DNA of 44,903 bases from positions 723,782 to 768,684 of the forward strand of contig NZ_POQS01000001.1 in NCBI RefSeq assembly GCF_002885955.2. Reading direction: 5' to 3'. The translations under genes and the position numbers were made by a program. Positions within the stretch are counted from its first letter, which is position 1. Each line of letters begins with the position of its first letter. The notes under the pieces were generated by a model, which ran no database searches, was not told the DNA's origin, and saw only the letters and a program-made list of their open reading frames with translations. Source of the stretch: Achromobacter pulmonis (GTDB taxonomy: Bacteria; Pseudomonadota; Gammaproteobacteria; Burkholderiales; Burkholderiaceae_B). This document shows positions 31,010 through 39,706 of this stretch, piece after piece.

Positions 31010-31752
31010 AGCGGCTCCGCCCAGTTACGGATCTCGTCGAGCTGGCTGTGCTGGGTCAGGTCCAGCCGCAGCGGCGTGACCGACACGGTGCCCTGCTCGA
31101 CGGCATGGAAGTCCGTGCCCGGAGCCGCGTCGGCCGCCAGGCCCACGGGGCCGATCCAGTACACCGTGTCGCCGTAAGGCGTGGTGGTGCGCACCACCGG
31201 CTGCGACGGATGGCGCTTGCCCAGGCGGGTGACGGCGAAGCCGCGCATGTCTTCGTAGCGGCGGCTGGGAATGTTGACGTTGAGCAGCACCGGCGCGGCC
31301 AGCGGCTGGGCCAGATGGCGCTCGACCACCTGGCGCGCGGCGCGCGCGGCGTCTTCGATGTGGGCCCAGCCTTTTTCGGCCAGCGAGAAGGCGATGGCGG
31401 GAATGCCGAACAGATAGCCTTCGCTGGCCGCGGCCACGGTGCCCGAATAAAGCGTGTCGTCGCCCATGTTGGCGCCGTTGTTGATGCCCGAGACCACCAG
31501 GTCCGGGCGCGCGTCCATCAGGCCGGTGAGCGCCACGTGCACGCAGTCCGACGGCGTGCCGTTGACCGCGATGAAGCCGTTGGAGGCGGTGCGCACCGAC
31601 AAGGGGCGGTTCAGCGTGAGGGAGTTGGAGGCGCCGCTGTGGTTGGTCTCGGGCGCGACGACGGTGAGGTCGCCCAGGCCTTGCAGCGCCGACACCAGCG
31701 CTTCGAGCCCGGGGGCGGAGTAACCATCATCGTTCGAAACCAGAATTCGCAT
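30994..31752 (-). CDS. surE: 5'/3'-nucleotidase SurE
   Basis: A 252-residue survival protein E. The N-terminus [15 protein letters not shown] gives the metal ligands Asp8 and Asp9; further conserved parts are [14 protein letters not shown] (metal Ser near 39) and [23 protein letters not shown] (metal Asn near 92). It dephosphorylates nucleoside monophosphates in stationary phase or stress. ATG 31752 is fixed by the conserved N-terminus. First gene of surE-pcm-nlpD; the 183-base gap upstream to plsY should contain its promoter. Confidence 0.96.
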   Translation of the reverse strand: MRILVSNDDGYSAPGLEALVSALQGLGDLTVVAPETNHSGASNSLTLNRPLSVRTASNGFIAVNGTPSDCVHVALTGLMDARPDLVVSGINNGANMGDDTLYSGTVAAASEGYLFGIPAIAFSLAEKGWAHIEDAARAARQVVERHLAQPLAAPVLLNVNIPSRRYEDMRGFAVTRLGKRHPSQPVVRTTTPYGDTVYWIGPVGLAADAAPGTDFHAVEQGTVSVTPLRLDLTQHSQLDEIRNWAEPLCANA

Positions 31753-31890
31753 TGTGCATCCGAAAGAAAACAAGACACGGTGGACGTGTCCGATTGTACC
31801 GTCCGCGGAGGCCATCCGGATGACGGGGTTGAGGTCCGGGCGGCGGCGCCCCGCTCGATAACCCGTAGCCGGGCGCGGCGCGCGGCGCGG

Positions 31891-31896
31891 TAGAAT
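31891..31896 (+). promoter_or_regulatory. Candidate -10 element TAGAAT for plsY
   Basis: TAGAAT lies 40 bases before the plsY ATG and is framed by GCGG and CCGC, again in the loop of a short GC palindrome like the fabV -10. The -35 region is weak. Confidence 0.4.
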
Positions 31897-31935
31897 CCGC
31901 AGCCATTACGACATACCAACGGACTCCCCCTTTCC

Positions 31936-32577
31936 ATGGCGATCACCGCAACCTCCTTCGCGTTCCATCTTGCGCTCATCCTGCTGGCCTACCTGATCGG
32001 CTCGGTGCCGTTCGCGGTGGTGGTCAGCAAGCTCATGGGCCTGCAGGACCCGCGCAGCTACGGCTCCAAGAACCCCGGCGCCACCAACGTGCTGCGCACC
32101 GGCAACAAGACCGCCGCCGCGCTGACCCTGCTGGGCGACGCCGCCAAGGGCTGGTTCGCGATCTGGCTGGCCGAAAAGCTCGCTCCCGGCATACCCGTCG
32201 GGCCGCTGTCGGCGGTGGCGCTGGCCGCTTTCGTGGGCCACCTGTATCCGGTGTTCCTGGGCTTCAAGGGCGGCAAGGGCGTGGCCACCGCGCTGGGCGT
32301 GCTGGTGGCGATCCAGCCCTGGCTGGCGGTGGCCACGGCCGCGACCTGGCTGATCGTCGCCATCTTCTTCCGCTATTCCTCGCTGGCCTCGCTGGTGGCG
32401 GCGTTCTTCGCCCCCGTGTACTACGTGTTCGGCTCCGGCCTGGCCTGGCGCGCCCAGCCCGCCATGGGCGTGGCGCTGGTCATCATCGGCGTGCTGCTGT
32501 TCTACCGCCACCGCGCCAACATCACGCGCCTGGTGCAGGGCACGGAAAGCCGGATCGGCGGCGGCAAGAAGAAATAG
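31936..32577 (+). CDS. plsY: Glycerol-3-phosphate acyltransferase PlsY
   Basis: A 213-residue inner-membrane enzyme that transfers an acyl group from acyl-phosphate to glycerol 3-phosphate, starting phospholipid synthesis. Conserved loops are [14 protein letters not shown], then [12 protein letters not shown] (residues near 43-54), the phosphate-binding [13 protein letters not shown] near 110 and the C-terminal [13 protein letters not shown]. About five to six membrane segments are seen. The start is the first ATG of the frame. It converges on tsaD, with 24 bases between the stops. Confidence 0.95.
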   Translation: MAITATSFAFHLALILLAYLIGSVPFAVVVSKLMGLQDPRSYGSKNPGATNVLRTGNKTAAALTLLGDAAKGWFAIWLAEKLAPGIPVGPLSAVALAAFVGHLYPVFLGFKGGKGVATALGVLVAIQPWLAVATAATWLIVAIFFRYSSLASLVAAFFAPVYYVFGSGLAWRAQPAMGVALVIIGVLLFYRHRANITRLVQGTESRIGGGKKK

Positions 32578-32601
32578 GCGGCGGCGCGGCGCCCTGCCCG
32601 C

Positions 32602-33636
32602 TCAACCGATCTCCGCCAGGTCCCACCGGGGCCTGACCGTGAAGCTGTGCGGCGCGTCCGCATCCAGCACCGCCAGTCCGGCCTTGACCCGCTCGGCCGC
32701 CGCGAACGCGATCATCGCGCCGTTGTCGGTGCATAGCGCCAGCGGCGGGAAATAGGCGGTCGCCTTCAGCGGCTTGAGCGCGGCCGCCAGGCGGGCGCGC
32801 AGCAACTGGTTGGCGCCCACGCCGCCGGCCACCACCAGCCGCTTCAGGCCGGTCTGCTTGAGCGCGCGCACGGCCTTGGCCGCCAGCACCTCGACGATGG
32901 CGGCCTGCGTGGCCGCGGCGAGGTCGGCGCGGGTCTGTTCGTCCAGGCCGCCCGCCGCCTCGGCGGCCTTGACCCGGGTCAGGACGGCGGTTTTCAGGCC
33001 GCTGAAGCTGAAATCCAGGTCGCCGCTGTGCAGCATGGGGCGCGGCAGGTCGAAGCGCGCGGCGTCGCCGCTGGCGGCCAGCCGGGCCAGCGCGGGGCCG
33101 CCCGGATAGCCCAGGCCCATCAGCTTGGCGGATTTGTCGAAGGCCTCGCCGGCGGCGTCGTCCAGCGTTTCGCCCAGCAGTTCGTAGCGGCCCACGCCGT
33201 CGACCCGCATCAGCTGGGTATGACCGCCGGACACCAGCAGCGCCACGAACGGGAAGTCGGGCCGCGGGTCGGCCAGCATGGGCGACAGCAGGTGCCCTTC
33301 CAGGTGATGGATGCCGATGGCCGGCAGATGGCGCGCCCAGGCGAACGATTGCGCGACGCTGGCGCCCACCAGCAGGGCCCCGGCCAGGCCGGGGCCGGCG
33401 GTGTAGGCCACCGCGCCCACGTCGGACATCTGCAGGCCCGCTTCGTCCAGCACCTGGCGGGTCAGCGGGATGACGCGGCGGATGTGGTCGCGCGAGGCGA
33501 GTTCCGGCACCACGCCGCCGTATTCCTGGTGCATGGCGATCTGGGTGTGCAGCGCGTGGGCCAGCAGGCCGCGTTCCGTACAGACGGCCGCGACGCCGGT
33601 CTCGTCGCAGGAGCTTTCAAAGCCGAGAATAATCAT
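32602..33636 (-). CDS. tsaD: tRNA N6-threonylcarbamoyladenosine transferase subunit TsaD
   Basis: A 344-residue ASKHA-fold protein that, with TsaB, TsaE and TsaC, makes t6A37 of ANN-reading tRNAs. N-terminal [14 protein letters not shown] fixes ATG 33636. The metal His pair is in [12 protein letters not shown] near residue 112, followed by [28 protein letters not shown] and the C-terminal [13 protein letters not shown]. Full-length, no unusual changes. The 68-base gap to the divergent NCS2 permease should contain both promoters. Confidence 0.96.
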   Translation of the reverse strand: MIILGFESSCDETGVAAVCTERGLLAHALHTQIAMHQEYGGVVPELASRDHIRRVIPLTRQVLDEAGLQMSDVGAVAYTAGPGLAGALLVGASVAQSFAWARHLPAIGIHHLEGHLLSPMLADPRPDFPFVALLVSGGHTQLMRVDGVGRYELLGETLDDAAGEAFDKSAKLMGLGYPGGPALARLAASGDAARFDLPRPMLHSGDLDFSFSGLKTAVLTRVKAAEAAGGLDEQTRADLAAATQAAIVEVLAAKAVRALKQTGLKRLVVAGGVGANQLLRARLAAALKPLKATAYFPPLALCTDNGAMIAFAAAERVKAGLAVLDADAPHSFTVRPRWDLAEIG

Positions 33637-33704
33637 GGCGGCAGAGTTTACAACTGATGCGAAAATAGCGGCCCGCAAGCCTGTTAAACATACTGGGGAC
33701 TCGA

Positions 33705-34997
33705 ATGCTGGAGAAGCTATTCAAGCTGCGTGAACACGGTACGAACGCCCGTACCGAGCTCGTGGCGGGCCTGACGACATTCCTGACGATGTCGTACATC
33801 ATATTCGTCAATCCGGACATCCTGTCGTCGACGGGCATGGACCGCAACGCCGTGTTCGTGGCCACCTGCCTGGCCGCCGCGCTGGGCTCGCTGGTGATGG
33901 CGCTGATCGCCAACTGGCCCATCGGCATGGCCCCGGGCATGGGCCTGAACGCGTTCTTCGCCTTCACCGTGGTCAAGACCATGGGCTACACCTGGGAGCA
34001 GGCGCTGGGCGCGGTGTTCATCTCCGGCGTGATTTTCCTGTTCCTGACGATCTCCGGCATCCGGGTATGGCTGGTCAAGGGCATCCCGCATTCGCTGCGC
34101 AGCGCCATCGCCGCGGGCATCGGGCTGTTCCTGGCCATCATCGCGCTGTCGAACGCCGACATCGTGGTCGCGCATCCGGCGACCAAGGTCACGCTGGGCG
34201 ACCTGACCAAGCCCGGCCCGCTGTTCGCGATCCTGGGCTTTTTCATCATCGCCGCGCTGGACGCGCTGCGCGTGCGCGGCGCCATCCTGATCGGCATCGT
34301 CGCGGTCACGCTGCTGTCGATGGCGCTGGGCTACAACGAATTCAAGGGCATCTTCGCCGCGCCGCCCAGCCTGGCGCCGACGCTGTTCAAGCTAGACATC
34401 CTGGGCGCCCTGCACAGCGGCTTCGTGCACGTGATCCTGGTGTTCGTGCTGGTCGAAGTATTCGACGCCACCGGCACGCTGGTGGGCGTGGCCCGGCGCG
34501 CCGGCCTGATGCCCGAGAACAAGCCCAACCGCCTGGGCCGCGCGCTGTTCGCCGACAGCTCGGCCATCGTGGCCGGCTCGATGCTGGGCACCAGCAGCAC
34601 CACGGCCTACGTGGAAAGCGCCTCCGGCGTGCAGGCGGGCGGACGCACCGGCCTGACCGCGCTGGTGGTGGCGCTGCTGTTTCTGGCCGCGCTCTTCATC
34701 TCGCCGCTGGCCGGCGCCGTGCCGGCCTACGCCACCGCGCCCGCCCTGCTGTACGTGGCCGGCCTGATGATGCGCGAACTGATCGACATCGACTGGAACG
34801 ACGTGTGCGAGGCCACGCCGGCCGCGCTGACCGCGCTGGTCATGCCGTTCACGTATTCGATCGCCAACGGCATCGCCTTCGGCTTCATCAGCTACGTGGT
34901 GCTCAAGACCGCCACCGGCCGGGTGCGCGACGTGCATCCCGCCACCTGGCTGGTCGCGGCCCTGTTCGTGATCCGCTACGCCTTCTATCCGGGCTAG
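33705..34997 (+). CDS. NCS2 purine permease (AzgA/GhxP-like)
   Basis: A 430-residue inner-membrane transporter with about 12-14 segments. The AzgA-subfamily landmarks are [19 protein letters not shown] at the N-terminus, [14 protein letters not shown] near residue 70, [13 protein letters not shown] near 250 and [26 protein letters not shown] (the central substrate segment) near 290. Relatives in E. coli (GhxP, GhxQ, AdeP, AdeQ) import hypoxanthine/guanine or adenine with protons; which purine cannot be decided here. Downstream is a hairpin at 35015-35035. Confidence 0.9.
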   Translation: MLEKLFKLREHGTNARTELVAGLTTFLTMSYIIFVNPDILSSTGMDRNAVFVATCLAAALGSLVMALIANWPIGMAPGMGLNAFFAFTVVKTMGYTWEQALGAVFISGVIFLFLTISGIRVWLVKGIPHSLRSAIAAGIGLFLAIIALSNADIVVAHPATKVTLGDLTKPGPLFAILGFFIIAALDALRVRGAILIGIVAVTLLSMALGYNEFKGIFAAPPSLAPTLFKLDILGALHSGFVHVILVFVLVEVFDATGTLVGVARRAGLMPENKPNRLGRALFADSSAIVAGSMLGTSSTTAYVESASGVQAGGRTGLTALVVALLFLAALFISPLAGAVPAYATAPALLYVAGLMMRELIDIDWNDVCEATPAALTALVMPFTYSIANGIAFGFISYVVLKTATGRVRDVHPATWLVAALFVIRYAFYPG

Positions 34998-35014
34998 CGG
35001 CACGCTGCGTCGAT

Positions 35015-35035
35015 TGTCCCCGTCAATCGGGGACA
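35015..35035 (+). terminator. Hairpin after the NCS2 permease
   Basis: TGTCCCCG, loop TCAAT, CGGGGACA: an exact 8-bp stem 18 bases after the stop. No T tract follows, so it is either a weak or Rho-assisted terminator. Confidence 0.45.
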
Positions 35036-35054
35036 TAGATTGAATCCATACAAC

Positions 35055-35080
35055 CCGCCAGCGCATAAGGTTGCTGGCGG
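35055..35080. repeat. Hairpin CCGCCAGC-N10-GCTGGCGG upstream of the luciferase-like gene
   Basis: Exact 8-bp arms lie about 100 bases before the monooxygenase start, followed by TTGAAA (35087) and AT-rich AGTATCCTGTATATGG (35111-35126) that may include the promoter. Confidence 0.4.
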
Positions 35081-35175
35081 CCGCGGTTGAAATCGCCGAT
35101 ACACTCCCCAAGTATCCTGTATATGGAGTCCACCTTGCGTTTCAACCGTCCCACCCCCTTCTGCAGGGCAGTCCG

Positions 35176-36180
35176 ATGAGCAGCCTGGCCCGCATCCCGT
35201 TTTCCGTCCTCGACCTGGCCCCCATCGTGCAGGGCCGCGACGCCGCCGACGCCCTCCGCAACACGGTGGCGCTGGCGCAGCACGTCGAGCGCCTGGGCTA
35301 CCGCCGCTTCTGGCTGGCCGAGCACCACAACATCAACGGCGTGGCCAGCAGCGCCACCGCGGTGCTGATCGGTCACGTGGCGGCGCACACCAGCACCCTG
35401 CGGGTGGGTTCGGGCGGCGTCATGCTGCCCAACCACGCGCCGCTGATCATCGCCGAACAGTTCGGCACGCTCGAAACCCTGTACCCGGGGCGTATCGACC
35501 TGGGCCTGGGGCGCGCGCCAGGCAGCGACGGCGCCACGCAGCACGCGCTGCGCCGCGGCCCGCGCAGCGGCCTGGAGTTCCCCTCGCTGGTCGAGGAACT
35601 GCGCGGCTTCCTGGCGCCTTCGCGGCCCGGCCAGCCGGTGCGCGCCATACCCGGCGAAGGCCTGGACATCCCCATCTGGCTGCTCGGCTCCAGCGATTTC
35701 AGCGCGCGGCTGGCGGCCGAACTGGGCCTGCCGTTCTCGTTCGCCGGGCATTTCTCGCCCGAGGGCATGGCGGCGATGCGGCTGTACCGCCATCTGTTCA
35801 AGCCATCGGCGACGCTGGCCCGCCCCTACGCCATGATAGGCGTGCCGGTGGTGGCCGCGGAAACCGACGAGCAGGCCCGCCGCCAGGCCACCACGCAGCA
35901 GCAGAAATTCCTGTCCCTGGTGCGCGGCAACCGGCTGCAGCTGCAGCCGCCCGTCGACAGCATGGACGGGCTGTGGAACGAATGGGAGCGTGAAGCGGTC
36001 AATCAAAGACTGGGCGCCGCCATCGTGGGCGGGCCGGAAACCGTGCGGCGCGAGCTGGAGGCGCTGGTGGCCGAAACCGAGGCCGACGAGGTCATGATCG
36101 TCTCGGATTTCTACGATATCGCCGACCGCCTGCGCTCCTTCGAAATCGTCGCAGCCCTGAAGCAGGACGCCACGGCCTGA
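35176..36180 (+). CDS. Luciferase-like (LLM class) flavin-dependent monooxygenase
   Basis: A 334-residue TIM-barrel flavoprotein of the bacterial luciferase-like family, subgroup MsnO8-like. Landmarks are the N-terminal [40 protein letters not shown] near 45, [23 protein letters not shown] near 80 and [13 protein letters not shown] near 112. The C-terminal [15 protein letters not shown] and [10 protein letters not shown] close the fold. These enzymes use FMNH2 and oxygen; the substrate is unknown. ATG 35176 gives the family N-terminus, although the frame is open from 35071. A thioredoxin gene follows after 143 bases. Confidence 0.88.
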   Translation: MSSLARIPFSVLDLAPIVQGRDAADALRNTVALAQHVERLGYRRFWLAEHHNINGVASSATAVLIGHVAAHTSTLRVGSGGVMLPNHAPLIIAEQFGTLETLYPGRIDLGLGRAPGSDGATQHALRRGPRSGLEFPSLVEELRGFLAPSRPGQPVRAIPGEGLDIPIWLLGSSDFSARLAAELGLPFSFAGHFSPEGMAAMRLYRHLFKPSATLARPYAMIGVPVVAAETDEQARRQATTQQQKFLSLVRGNRLQLQPPVDSMDGLWNEWEREAVNQRLGAAIVGGPETVRRELEALVAETEADEVMIVSDFYDIADRLRSFEIVAALKQDATA

Positions 36181-36323
36181 AGGCGTCCCCGACCGCGCCC
36201 GCTCCCGGCGCCAACCATTGCGACGCGACCGCCACCCGCTCTACTATGGCCAAAAGCGCATAGAACGCCGTAGCGTCGCCAACCCCGACACCGCTTTCGC
36301 CGTACACGCGGCAAGGATGCAAA

Positions 36324-36698
36324 ATGAGTATTGTTGAACTCACCAAAGACAGCTTCCAGGATGCCATCACTCCCGACGGCACCCTGATCGTCGATTTCTG
36401 GGCGTCCTGGTGCGGCCCGTGCCGCGGCTTCGCCCCGGTCTTCGAGCAGGCCGCCACCGAGCACCCGGACGTCACGTTCGCCAAGGTCAACACCGACGTC
36501 GAACAGGAACTGGCCGGCGCGCTGGGCATCCGCTCGATCCCCACGCTGATGGTCTTCCGGGAGAAGGTGCTGCTGTTCTCGCAGCCCGGCGCCCTGTCCG
36601 GCGGTCAATTGAACGAACTGCTGGCCAAGATCAAGGAAGTGGACATGGAACAGGTCCACAAGGAAATCGCCGCCGCCCAGAACGGCTCGGACGCGTAA
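36324..36698 (+). CDS. Thioredoxin (TrxA-type)
   Basis: A 124-residue cytoplasmic thioredoxin. The active site WCGPC puts Cys30 and Cys33 after IVDFWAS, and the cis-Pro follows in RSIPTLMVF near 72. The fold is complete; an extra 15 or so charged residues (EQVHKEIAAAQNGSDA) extend the C-terminus beyond E. coli TrxA. AAGGA lies about 8 bases before ATG 36324. Probably a secondary thioredoxin, since the main trxA of beta-proteobacteria normally precedes rho, which is not here. Confidence 0.92.
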   Translation: MSIVELTKDSFQDAITPDGTLIVDFWASWCGPCRGFAPVFEQAATEHPDVTFAKVNTDVEQELAGALGIRSIPTLMVFREKVLLFSQPGALSGGQLNELLAKIKEVDMEQVHKEIAAAQNGSDA

Positions 36699-36724
36699 TC
36701 GCGCGCTGACGTGATGGCGTAGGA

Positions 36725-36781
36725 TGGGCATGGCGCGCGCGCACCGGGGCAAACACACCACCGCCCAGCGCGCGCAGCCCA
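36725..36781. repeat. Imperfect long hairpin after the thioredoxin gene
   Basis: TGGGC (36725-36729) plus GCGCGCGC (36733-36740) pair with GCGCGCGC (36768-36775) plus GCCCA (36777-36781), with small bulges. It is preceded by GTAGGA and resembles the GTAGGATGGG...CCCACCG type of dispersed intergenic repeat known from several beta-proteobacteria (from memory). It may also terminate the thioredoxin transcript. Confidence 0.5.
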
Positions 36782-36827
36782 CCGGGCGGCGCAGGCCGCC
36801 ATTTTCCGGCAAGCTTGTATCAGACCC

Positions 36828-36847
36828 ATCTCATATATAGATGAGAT
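36828..36847. promoter_or_regulatory. Palindrome ATCTCAT-ATATAG-ATGAGAT upstream of the DUF898 gene
   Basis: Exact 7-bp arms around a 6-base AT-rich core, 49-68 bases before the DUF898 start, overlapping a direct repeat ATAGAT (36837-36842 and 36846-36851). In this GC-rich setting it is a strong candidate for the promoter/operator of the DUF898-M48 operon. Confidence 0.5.
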
Positions 36848-36895
36848 AGATACTCAATACGATTCACGCACGTTCCCCACCCTGGAAATGTGCCG

Positions 36896-38071
36896 ATGAA
36901 TCCACCGATCACGGCCGGCGATCAGGTCCCCGGTCCAGCCCCCCTCCCCACCGATTCCGCCGCAGGCCCGCGGCGCACCCTGCCGGTCGAATTCCACGGG
37001 CGCGCGCTCGATTACTTCCGCGTCTGGATCGTGAACGTGCTGCTCACCGTCGTCACGCTGGGCGTCTGGTCCGCCTGGGCCAAGGTGCGCACCCGGCGCT
37101 GGTTCTACGGGCACACGCGCATCGACGGCCACAGCTTCGACTATCACGCGACAGGCCGGCAGATTCTTGTCGGCCGGATCATCGCGTTGGCGGTGCTCGT
37201 CGCCGCTTCCATAATCAGCCGGCTATCGCCGGCCGGCAGCCTGGCCGTCACCATCGCCATCCTGTGCCTCCTGTCCTGGACGGTCAACGCGGGCCTGCGT
37301 TTCAGCGCGGCCATGATGTCCTGGAGGAATGTGCGTTTCGGCTTCCAGGGCAATTACATGCGCGCGGCTTGCGTCTTTCTGCTCATGCCCGCGCTCGCGG
37401 TATTGACGCTCGGGCTGCTGACCCCGCTCGCCTCGCGCATGGCGGGACGCTACGTGGCCGGCGGCTACCGCTACGGCAACGCCGCCTTCGCCAGCACCCC
37501 GCGGCTGGGCGCGCTGTACGGCGCGCTCGTCCTCAGCATCCTGGTGTTCTTCGTGATCATGATCCTGGGCCTGCTGCTGGCGGCCGCCGTCGCCGCGGCC
37601 GATGGCATCGACGTCTCGATGGAGACGCTGGCGCTCGACTGGTACGCCTTCCTGTACGCCCCCGAGGGCCGGCCTCCGGCCTATGATTCGGGCCTGCTCA
37701 AGCTGCTCATCGCGGCGCTGGGCCCCAGCTTCTACGCCGCGTTTTTCATCGCCGGGCTGTACTACGGCGCCTGCCTGCGCAACGAGCTGTTCAAGCGCCT
37801 GACCCTGACGGGCGGACACCGCATGCAGAGCCGGCTGTCGCCGCTGGTCCTGATCTGGATCGTGATTTCCGGCCTGGTGGCCGCCGTCGTCACGCTCGGG
37901 CTGGCCTACCCCTGGGCGCGCGTGCGCCACTACCGCTACCTGACACAAAGCCTGACCGTGCTGGCCGCGCCGGGACTGGACGAACTGGTCTCGCAGCAGC
38001 AGAACGCGCCAGGCAGCTTCGGCAGCGAATTCAGCGAGCTCGAAGGCTTTGGCAGCGCGGCCATGTTCTGA
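36896..38071 (+). CDS. DUF898 (YjgN-like) inner-membrane protein
   Basis: A 391-residue membrane protein of the YjgN/DUF898 family with about seven to eight hydrophobic segments. The family signature is VEFHGRALDYFRVWIVNVLLTVVTLGVWSAWAKVRTRRWFY near residues 28-68 (partly repeated later as VVTLGLAYPWARVRHYRYL near 345), with aromatic/Arg clusters at the helix ends. Function is unknown in the family. ATG 36896 is chosen over a GTG six bases earlier; both are weakly supported. The M48 protease gene follows after about 10 bases, so the two form one operon, which suggests joint action in the membrane. Confidence 0.85.
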   Translation: MNPPITAGDQVPGPAPLPTDSAAGPRRTLPVEFHGRALDYFRVWIVNVLLTVVTLGVWSAWAKVRTRRWFYGHTRIDGHSFDYHATGRQILVGRIIALAVLVAASIISRLSPAGSLAVTIAILCLLSWTVNAGLRFSAAMMSWRNVRFGFQGNYMRAACVFLLMPALAVLTLGLLTPLASRMAGRYVAGGYRYGNAAFASTPRLGALYGALVLSILVFFVIMILGLLLAAAVAAADGIDVSMETLALDWYAFLYAPEGRPPAYDSGLLKLLIAALGPSFYAAFFIAGLYYGACLRNELFKRLTLTGGHRMQSRLSPLVLIWIVISGLVAAVVTLGLAYPWARVRHYRYLTQSLTVLAAPGLDELVSQQQNAPGSFGSEFSELEGFGSAAMF

Positions 38072-38081
38072 TCCCGGTCCG

Positions 38082-39080
38082 GTGCGAGGACGTCTGTTCG
38101 AGTCCGGCGCCGCCGCGCACCGCCCGGCCACGCTCACGCGGCAAGCCGACGGTTCCCTGCTGCTAAACGATGGCGGTACGCCGCGGGTGCTGGCGCCCAG
38201 CGCGCTGCGCTGGTCCAGCCGCATCGCCGATACGGCGCGGCGCGCGACCTTGCCCGGCGGCGCCGTGTTCGAGACCTTCGACAACGACCGGGTCGACGCC
38301 CTGAGCCGCCGCGGACCTGGCCTGTTGCACCGCCTGGAACGCCTCGGCACGTTGCGGCTCACGCTGACGGCGGCGCTGGCCCTGGTGGCGGTGCTCATCG
38401 GACTGCGCTGGGCCGTGCCCTGGCTGGGCGACGCGGCATCGCGTTTCGTGCCGCGCGCGGCCGAGGCCCGCATCGGCGCCGCGTTGCTGGACACGCTGGA
38501 CCGCCTCTCCTTTCAACACAGCGATCTGCCCGTTGCCACGCGACAGGCCATCGAGGCCGAATTCAACGATCTGTCCGTCCATGCCAGCGCGCCGCCCGGC
38601 AGCCTCGGGCTGATTTTTCGGCGCGGCGGCAAGCTGGTGGGCGCCAATGCGCTGGCCTTGCCCGGCGGCCAGGTCGTGGTCACCGACGAGCTGGTTGCGC
38701 TGGCGCCCCGGCCCGCCGACCTGGCCGGCGTGCTCGCGCACGAGATCTCCCACGTCGAGTACCGGCACGGCATGCGCCGCCTGGGCCGCCTCGCGGGCCT
38801 GTCCGTCGTGCTCATGCTCATGACCGGGGACGGCGTCGGCGCGGTATACGACCTCGGCACGCTGGGCGCCGGCCTGCTCGACCTGGGCTACTCGCGCGGC
38901 TTCGAGCGTGAAGCCGACGCGCGCGGGGCCGCCCTGATGCGACGGGCCGGCAAGAATCCCGACACGCTGGCGCTCATGCTCGAGCGCCTGAGCGCGGCGT
39001 CGGGCGAGGGCCTGCCGGGCTGGCTGTCGAGCCATCCGCCCACGCAGGAACGGGTGGATGCGATCCGCGCGCGCCGGTAG
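38082..39080 (+). CDS. M48-family membrane metallopeptidase
   Basis: About 332 residues from a GTG at 38082, the likeliest start after the DUF898 stop (38071); a TTG at 38049 is possible. One membrane helix lies near 92-112. The catalytic motif HEISH has His220, Glu221 and His224, and the third zinc ligand is the Glu in GFEREADARGAALM near 285. This is the Ste24/HtpX-like gluzincin layout, as in BepA/LoiP-type quality-control proteases but with an extra N-terminal cytosolic domain (about 1-90) reading GRLFESGAAAHRPATL. It is translated right after the DUF898 gene. Substrate unknown. Confidence 0.85.
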   Translation: MRGRLFESGAAAHRPATLTRQADGSLLLNDGGTPRVLAPSALRWSSRIADTARRATLPGGAVFETFDNDRVDALSRRGPGLLHRLERLGTLRLTLTAALALVAVLIGLRWAVPWLGDAASRFVPRAAEARIGAALLDTLDRLSFQHSDLPVATRQAIEAEFNDLSVHASAPPGSLGLIFRRGGKLVGANALALPGGQVVVTDELVALAPRPADLAGVLAHEISHVEYRHGMRRLGRLAGLSVVLMLMTGDGVGAVYDLGTLGAGLLDLGYSRGFEREADARGAALMRRAGKNPDTLALMLERLSAASGEGLPGWLSSHPPTQERVDAIRARR

Positions 39081-39094
39081 TCAGCGCGCCCCGG

Positions 39095-39688
39095 TCACTC
39101 CACCTCCCACCCTGCCCGCCCGCGCGTGATGTTGGCCACGGTCAGCGCCAGTTCATCGACCGCGCCGCGCGGCACGGAAAAGCGCAGCGTCACGCCGGCT
39201 TCGTTGAAATCCTCCTGCACGATGGCGGCGCCGGCCTGCGCCAGCCGGGATTTGAGCAGCGGCAGTTCGGCAAAGCCGCAGCTGCAGGAAACCGTGGCGA
39301 GGTCCACGATTTCGGTGCGCTGCCCCAGCCGCAGGCAGTTCGCCGCGCAGCCGCCATAGGCGCGCACCAGGCCGCCCGCGCCCAGCTTCACGCCTCCGAA
39401 CCAGCGCACCACCAGCACGGCCACCCGGTCCATGTCCTGGCCTTCGATGGCCTGCAGTATGGGGCGGCCGGCGGTGCCGCCCGGCTCGCCGTCGTCGTTG
39501 AAGCGGTATTCCTGGCCGATGCGGTAGGCCCAGCAGTTGTGGGTCGCCTCGGGGTCGCTGTGTTCGGCGAAGAAGCGCATGGCCTCCTCCACCGTCGCCA
39601 CCGGCGCCGCGTAGGCGGCGAAGCGGCTTTTCTTGATGTCTTCCTGGTAGGAACAGGGCGCGGTCAGCGTGTGCGTCATGCCCGGCAT
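39095..39688 (-). CDS. YigZ/IMPACT family protein
   Basis: A 197-residue protein of the YigZ (UPF0029/IMPACT) family. The conserved N-terminal domain shows KKSRFAAYAAPV, HNCWAYRIG, FNDDGEPGGTAGRPIL and VRWFGGVKLGAGGLVRAYG, all hallmark stretches. The C-terminal DUF1949-like ferredoxin fold follows from about 135. It probably acts in translation or stress response by binding nucleic acid or ribosomes; the bacterial role is unsettled. Start is ATG 39688 or 39679; neither has a clear ribosome site. Convergent with the M48 gene, 14 bases apart. Confidence 0.92.
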   Translation of the reverse strand: MPGMTHTLTAPCSYQEDIKKSRFAAYAAPVATVEEAMRFFAEHSDPEATHNCWAYRIGQEYRFNDDGEPGGTAGRPILQAIEGQDMDRVAVLVVRWFGGVKLGAGGLVRAYGGCAANCLRLGQRTEIVDLATVSCSCGFAELPLLKSRLAQAGAAIVQEDFNEAGVTLRFSVPRGAVDELALTVANITRGRAGWEVE

Positions 39689-39706
39689 TGTAAGTGCAGC
39701 GCGACG

